DNA from: Paraburkholderia phenazinium
GTDB lineage: Bacteria; Pseudomonadota; Gammaproteobacteria; Burkholderiales; Burkholderiaceae
Reading direction: 5' to 3'
NCBI RefSeq assembly: GCF_900141745.1
Contig: NZ_FSRM01000002.1
Span: forward strand, 1,860,001 to 1,924,000
DNA: 64,000 nt
Below, one piece after another: positions 60,807 to 64,000 of this stretch (position 1 is its first letter; every line of letters begins with the position of its first letter). The notes under the pieces are model-generated. The model did no database searches. It had not been told where the DNA came from and saw only the letters and a list, made by a program, of their open reading frames with translations. The translations under genes and the position numbers were made by a program.

Positions 60807-63440
60807 TTGGCCTTTCAATCGACTTTTCCCTTTGAGGCAACCGCGGCTCACGCGGATGCGCTGTCGCTCCTGCGGGTGCTGCCGGTCCGCGATGGGCATT
60901 GGGACGAGTTGCTCGATTCGTCCGGGGCGTTGCGCGAACCGTGGCGGCAGTTTTTCGATCTGCTAGGCGAAGACGGTATCGCCAGGCTTGAAAACAACAC
61001 CGCCTCGGTCGCGCAGCAGATCCGCGATAACGACATCAGCTACAACGTCTACGCGGACAAGGGCGAGCCACGGCCGTGGGCGCTCGATCTTTTACCGTTG
61101 CTGATTGGCGAGGCCGAGTGGGCCGAAATCGAGCGGGGCGTGATGCAGCGTGCGCAGTTGCTGAACGCCGTAGTGGCCGATGTTTATGGCCCACAGACCC
61201 TGCTGCAGAATGGGCAGTTGCCACCGGCGCTGGTGTTCGGCCATCCGGGTTATCTGCGTTCCGTGCGCGGCTTTACGCCTCCGGGCGGCCAGTATCTGCA
61301 CGTTGTCGCCGTTGATCTGGCGCGTGCGTCTAACGGCAACTGGACCGTGATGTCGCATCGTACCGAGGCGCCGTCGGGCCTCGGCTACGCGCTGGAAAAC
61401 CGGCTGATCGTTTCGAGCCAGTTTGCCGAGCCGTTCCGCTCGCTGCATGTGAACCGGCTCGCGCCGACCTATTCGCAACTGATCGCCACGCTGGTGGAGT
61501 CGGCGCGCGCCGTGATGCATGGCGACGCCGCGGACAGTTCCCCGCATATCGCACTGCTCACGCCAGGGCCGTTCAGCGAAACCTATTTCGAACATGTTTT
61601 TCTGGCGCGCTACCTGGGCGTGACGCTCGTCGAGGGCAAAGACCTCACGGTGCGCGACGACAAGCTGTATCTGAAGACGCTCGCAGGACTCGAGCGCGTG
61701 CACGTGGTGCTGCGCCGCCTCGACGACGCGTTTTGCGATCCGGTCGAGCTACGTGCGGATTCAAGCATCGGTGTGCCTGGCCTGTTGCAGGTGATGCGGG
61801 CAGGTAACGTGATCGTCTCGAACGTGCCGGGCTCGGGCTTCGTCGAATCGCCCGCGTTGCACGGCTTTCTGCCGGGCATCGCCGAGGCACTGCTGGGCGA
61901 AGATCTGCTGCTGCCGGGCGTGCCGACGTGGTGGTGCGGCGAGGAAGCGGCTCGCGAGCACGCCTTCAGGCGGCTGGATGAAGCCTTTCTCGTGCCGACC
62001 TGGCCCGCGGCGCGGCGCGACAGTCCACCTGGACTGGAGCAAGGTCTACAGAATCTCGAAGCGTGGCGCAGCCGTATTGAAGCGCTGCCCGATAACTTCA
62101 CGATCCAGCTTCCGTTGCCGTATTCGTGCACGCCTCGTTTCGAGGACGGCACACTTGGCCGACGGCCGTCGGTGCTGCGCGTGTATGCCATCGCGGATTT
62201 CGACGGCGGCTGGCATGTGATGCCTGGCGGCTTCACGCGCCTCGCGGCGGAACGGCAGGCTACCGTCTCGATGCAGTTCGGCGGCAGCAGCGTCGACACG
62301 TGGGTGCTATCGAGCCAGCCGATCTCCACATTCACGCTGTTGCCATCGCCGATGCAGCCCGCCGATCTCGCGCGCAAGCATCGTACGGTGTCGAGCCGTG
62401 CCGCGGAGAATCTGTTCTGGGCCGGCCGCTACAGCGAGCGCGCTGAAAACAACGTGCGGCTGTTGCGCCTGATTCTCGGCTCGCTCGAAAGCGCCGACGC
62501 GGATGCGATGTTCGAGACGCTGGTCGAACTGGCCTTGTACTGCGGCCTGGTGCAATCCGGCGACGTGCGCGCCGAGGATTCGCTGCAGGCCTTCGAGCGG
62601 ACGCTGGTGGCCAATCTGCACGAGGCCAACGGCGCGGCCAGCATCGGCCAGGTGCTGTCGGCGCAGGCGCGGGCGAGCGGCGAGATTCGTGGCCGCCTGT
62701 CGAACGATCATTGGCGCACGATTCTCGCCGCTCGCAACGATTTCCGCGACGCGTTGCAGAGGCTGATGCCGGCGAGCGTGTCGCAGGCGGGCGGCAATGG
62801 TGCGAACGGCGTCGCCGCGTCGGCCGGCAGCGGACGCTATGACCGCTACGACCGCGTCACCTTGATGGATGCGCTCGAACACCTCGCAACCCAACTCTCG
62901 GCGATCAGCGGCGCGCAAGGCGACCGCATGACGCGCGACGAAGCGTGGCGTCTGTTGTTCGCCGGCCGGCATATCGAGCGGGTCGCGGCGATGACGTCGA
63001 TCCTGCGCGTGGTAGCCGACAAAGGACAGCTTGCGACGCCCGCCGGATTCGATCTGCTGCTGCAGCTTTTCGACAGCACGCTCACGTATCGCTCGCTCTA
63101 TCCGGGGCGTCTCGAAGTTCCGGCGCTGATCGATCTGCTGGTGGTCGAGCCGACCAATCCGCGTGGTTTATACGGGGTCTACGAGCGCCTGTGCGGCAAG
63201 CTCGACGAGATTTCGATCGCGGCGGGCAGCGCCCGGAGTCGCTCGTTTGTCGATCTGATGCCGCCGCCCGGCACGCTGCCATCGCTCGAAAGCCTGTGCG
63301 AAACGGATGAAAACGGCGCCTATGTCGCACTGATCCAGGTGTGCGACGAACTCGGCGCCTTTGCCGCCGCCGCGGCCAATGAAATCAGCGCGCGCTATTT
63401 CAGCCACGCCAACACGCTCGCTTCGCAGGTATCGTCATGA
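60807..63440 (+). CDS. Circularly permuted ATP-grasp and alpha-E domain fusion
   Basis: An 877-residue fusion: a circularly permuted ATP-grasp ligase domain (about residues 40-500, COG2308 type, with VYGPQTLLQNGQLPPALVFGHPGYLRSV and NVPGSGFVESPALHGFLPGIAEALLGE) followed by an alpha-E helical domain (COG2307 type, RAAENLFWAGRYSERAENNVRLLRLI). In other bacteria these are two adjacent genes. The ATP-grasp part probably activates a carboxylate for amide ligation; the alpha-E domain role is unknown. A low-complexity linker lies at about residues 659-676. It starts with TTG 60807, 27 bases after the previous gene, with a weak ribosome site, and its stop overlaps the next start in ATGA. Confidence 0.9.
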   Translation: MAFQSTFPFEATAAHADALSLLRVLPVRDGHWDELLDSSGALREPWRQFFDLLGEDGIARLENNTASVAQQIRDNDISYNVYADKGEPRPWALDLLPLLIGEAEWAEIERGVMQRAQLLNAVVADVYGPQTLLQNGQLPPALVFGHPGYLRSVRGFTPPGGQYLHVVAVDLARASNGNWTVMSHRTEAPSGLGYALENRLIVSSQFAEPFRSLHVNRLAPTYSQLIATLVESARAVMHGDAADSSPHIALLTPGPFSETYFEHVFLARYLGVTLVEGKDLTVRDDKLYLKTLAGLERVHVVLRRLDDAFCDPVELRADSSIGVPGLLQVMRAGNVIVSNVPGSGFVESPALHGFLPGIAEALLGEDLLLPGVPTWWCGEEAAREHAFRRLDEAFLVPTWPAARRDSPPGLEQGLQNLEAWRSRIEALPDNFTIQLPLPYSCTPRFEDGTLGRRPSVLRVYAIADFDGGWHVMPGGFTRLAAERQATVSMQFGGSSVDTWVLSSQPISTFTLLPSPMQPADLARKHRTVSSRAAENLFWAGRYSERAENNVRLLRLILGSLESADADAMFETLVELALYCGLVQSGDVRAEDSLQAFERTLVANLHEANGAASIGQVLSAQARASGEIRGRLSNDHWRTILAARNDFRDALQRLMPASVSQAGGNGANGVAASAGSGRYDRYDRVTLMDALEHLATQLSAISGAQGDRMTRDEAWRLLFAGRHIERVAAMTSILRVVADKGQLATPAGFDLLLQLFDSTLTYRSLYPGRLEVPALIDLLVVEPTNPRGLYGVYERLCGKLDEISIAAGSARSRSFVDLMPPPGTLPSLESLCETDENGAYVALIQVCDELGAFAAAAANEISARYFSHANTLASQVSS

Positions 63441-64000
63441 AGACCGCGCAGACCATCCTGTCGGTTTCGCATCGCACCACTTATCGTTATTCGACGTTCG
63501 TCGAGACCGCCCAGCATCTGGCGACGATCCGGCCGCTGGAGTGCGAATGGCAGCGTGTCATCTCGCACGAAGAGACGATCGAACCGCAGCCGTCGTATCT
63601 GCATAGCCGGGTCGACGCATTCGGCAACGATGTGCTGTACTTCACGCTCGATGCGCCGCACGAACGGTTGCAAATGATCAGCGAAACGACCGTGGAACTG
63701 ACGCCGCGCTGGACGCAGCTCGATCCGGACACCACGCCGGCTTGGGACGAGGTGGCCGAGGCGCTGCGTTTTCGCGTGGGCGGCGAATTCCGGCCCGAAG
63801 TCGAGTTCTGTTTTGCTTCCCCGAATATCACGCTGCGGCCCGCATTGCGTACCTATGCGCTGCCGAGCTTCGCGCCCGGCACGCCGATCGCAGCTGGAGC
63901 GATCGACCTGATGCATCGCATTTACGAGGACTTCGACTACAAGCCTTCGGCGACGATGTTCGATACGCCGGCCGAGCGCGCCTTCGAACTCAAGAGCGGC
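63437..64000 (+). CDS. Transglutaminase-family protein, N-terminal fragment
   Basis: The first 188 residues are present and the gene runs past the window end. It begins ATGA, overlapping the stop of the ATP-grasp/alpha-E gene, so it is translationally coupled. The start TILSVSHRTTYRYSTFVETAQHLATIRPL is the bacterial transglutaminase N-terminal domain, as in the larger first protein. The catalytic Cys-His-Asp core should lie beyond the window. It is a second transglutaminase in the same operon. Confidence 0.88.
   Translation, partial: MKTAQTILSVSHRTTYRYSTFVETAQHLATIRPLECEWQRVISHEETIEPQPSYLHSRVDAFGNDVLYFTLDAPHERLQMISETTVELTPRWTQLDPDTTPAWDEVAEALRFRVGGEFRPEVEFCFASPNITLRPALRTYALPSFAPGTPIAAGAIDLMHRIYEDFDYKPSATMFDTPAERAFELKSG

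Noticed and set aside
1..64000. CRISPR arrays, tRNA/rRNA genes, IS elements, prophage genes
   Set aside because: I looked for direct-repeat/spacer arrays, cloverleaf-like stretches, transposase or integrase proteins and found none.

Overview
The window looks like chromosomal DNA of a high-GC betaproteobacterium, most likely a Burkholderiaceae member such as Paraburkholderia. The reasons are the GC-rich codon use, trimeric Burkholderia-type porins, a PHA phasin, a paired DUF2844/DUF3443 secretion cassette, many LysR and MocR regulators, and a membrane quinoprotein glucose dehydrogenase. This is family-level inference; no rRNA or tRNA gene is present to fix the species. I see no prophage, insertion sequence, CRISPR array or replication origin.

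Layout. 1-3.2 kb: nucleoside salvage operon (end of a NupC-type permease, deoA, cdd, nucleoside hydrolase). 3.3-6.9 kb: class III aminotransferase, a divergent MocR regulator and a LysE-type exporter. 7-10.5 kb: porin and PQQ glucose dehydrogenase in one transcription unit. 10.7-18.5 kb: mixed catabolic and transport genes (PhyH dioxygenase, LysR, secreted alpha/beta hydrolase, EamA exporter, SDR, MFS permease with an amidohydrolase). 18.9-20.5 kb: small glycine-rich protein and a receiver-kinase hybrid. 20.7-25.9 kb: a coherent D-tartrate module (LysR, D-tartrate dehydratase, DctA-type carrier, porin). 26-30.2 kb: ABC exporter, outer-membrane barrel, lipoprotein. 30.3-33.9 kb: asparaginase, GlxA-type regulator and a divergent Liv-type binding protein. 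34-38.4 kb: ATP-dependent dihydroxyacetone kinase, LysR, DHA2-type MFS pump. 38.5-42.9 kb: MarR with a small membrane protein under a shared operator-like motif, then a glycosyltransferase-like protein and two tandem GT9 paralogues. 42.9-49.9 kb: Rieske/FAD oxidoreductase, small envelope proteins, NlpC/P60 lipoprotein and a chemoreceptor. 50.3-55.4 kb: phasin, DUF2844/DUF3443 pair, TPR-GT41 O-glycosyltransferase. 55.6-64 kb: zinc metallopeptidase, divergent from a transglutaminase/amidoligase, a circularly permuted ATP-grasp/alpha-E protein and a second transglutaminase cut by the window end.

The two most interesting regions are the last one, which has all the parts of a dedicated peptide-bond forming and cleaving system of unknown product, and the DUF3443 protein, whose two DTGS/DSGST motifs 211 residues apart look like the paired active-site loops of a pepsin-type aspartic protease. 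Smaller points worth checking are a repeated motif in front of MarR and its neighbour, direct repeats in front of the MocR-controlled aminotransferase, and a 14-residue duplicated insert in the glucose dehydrogenase.
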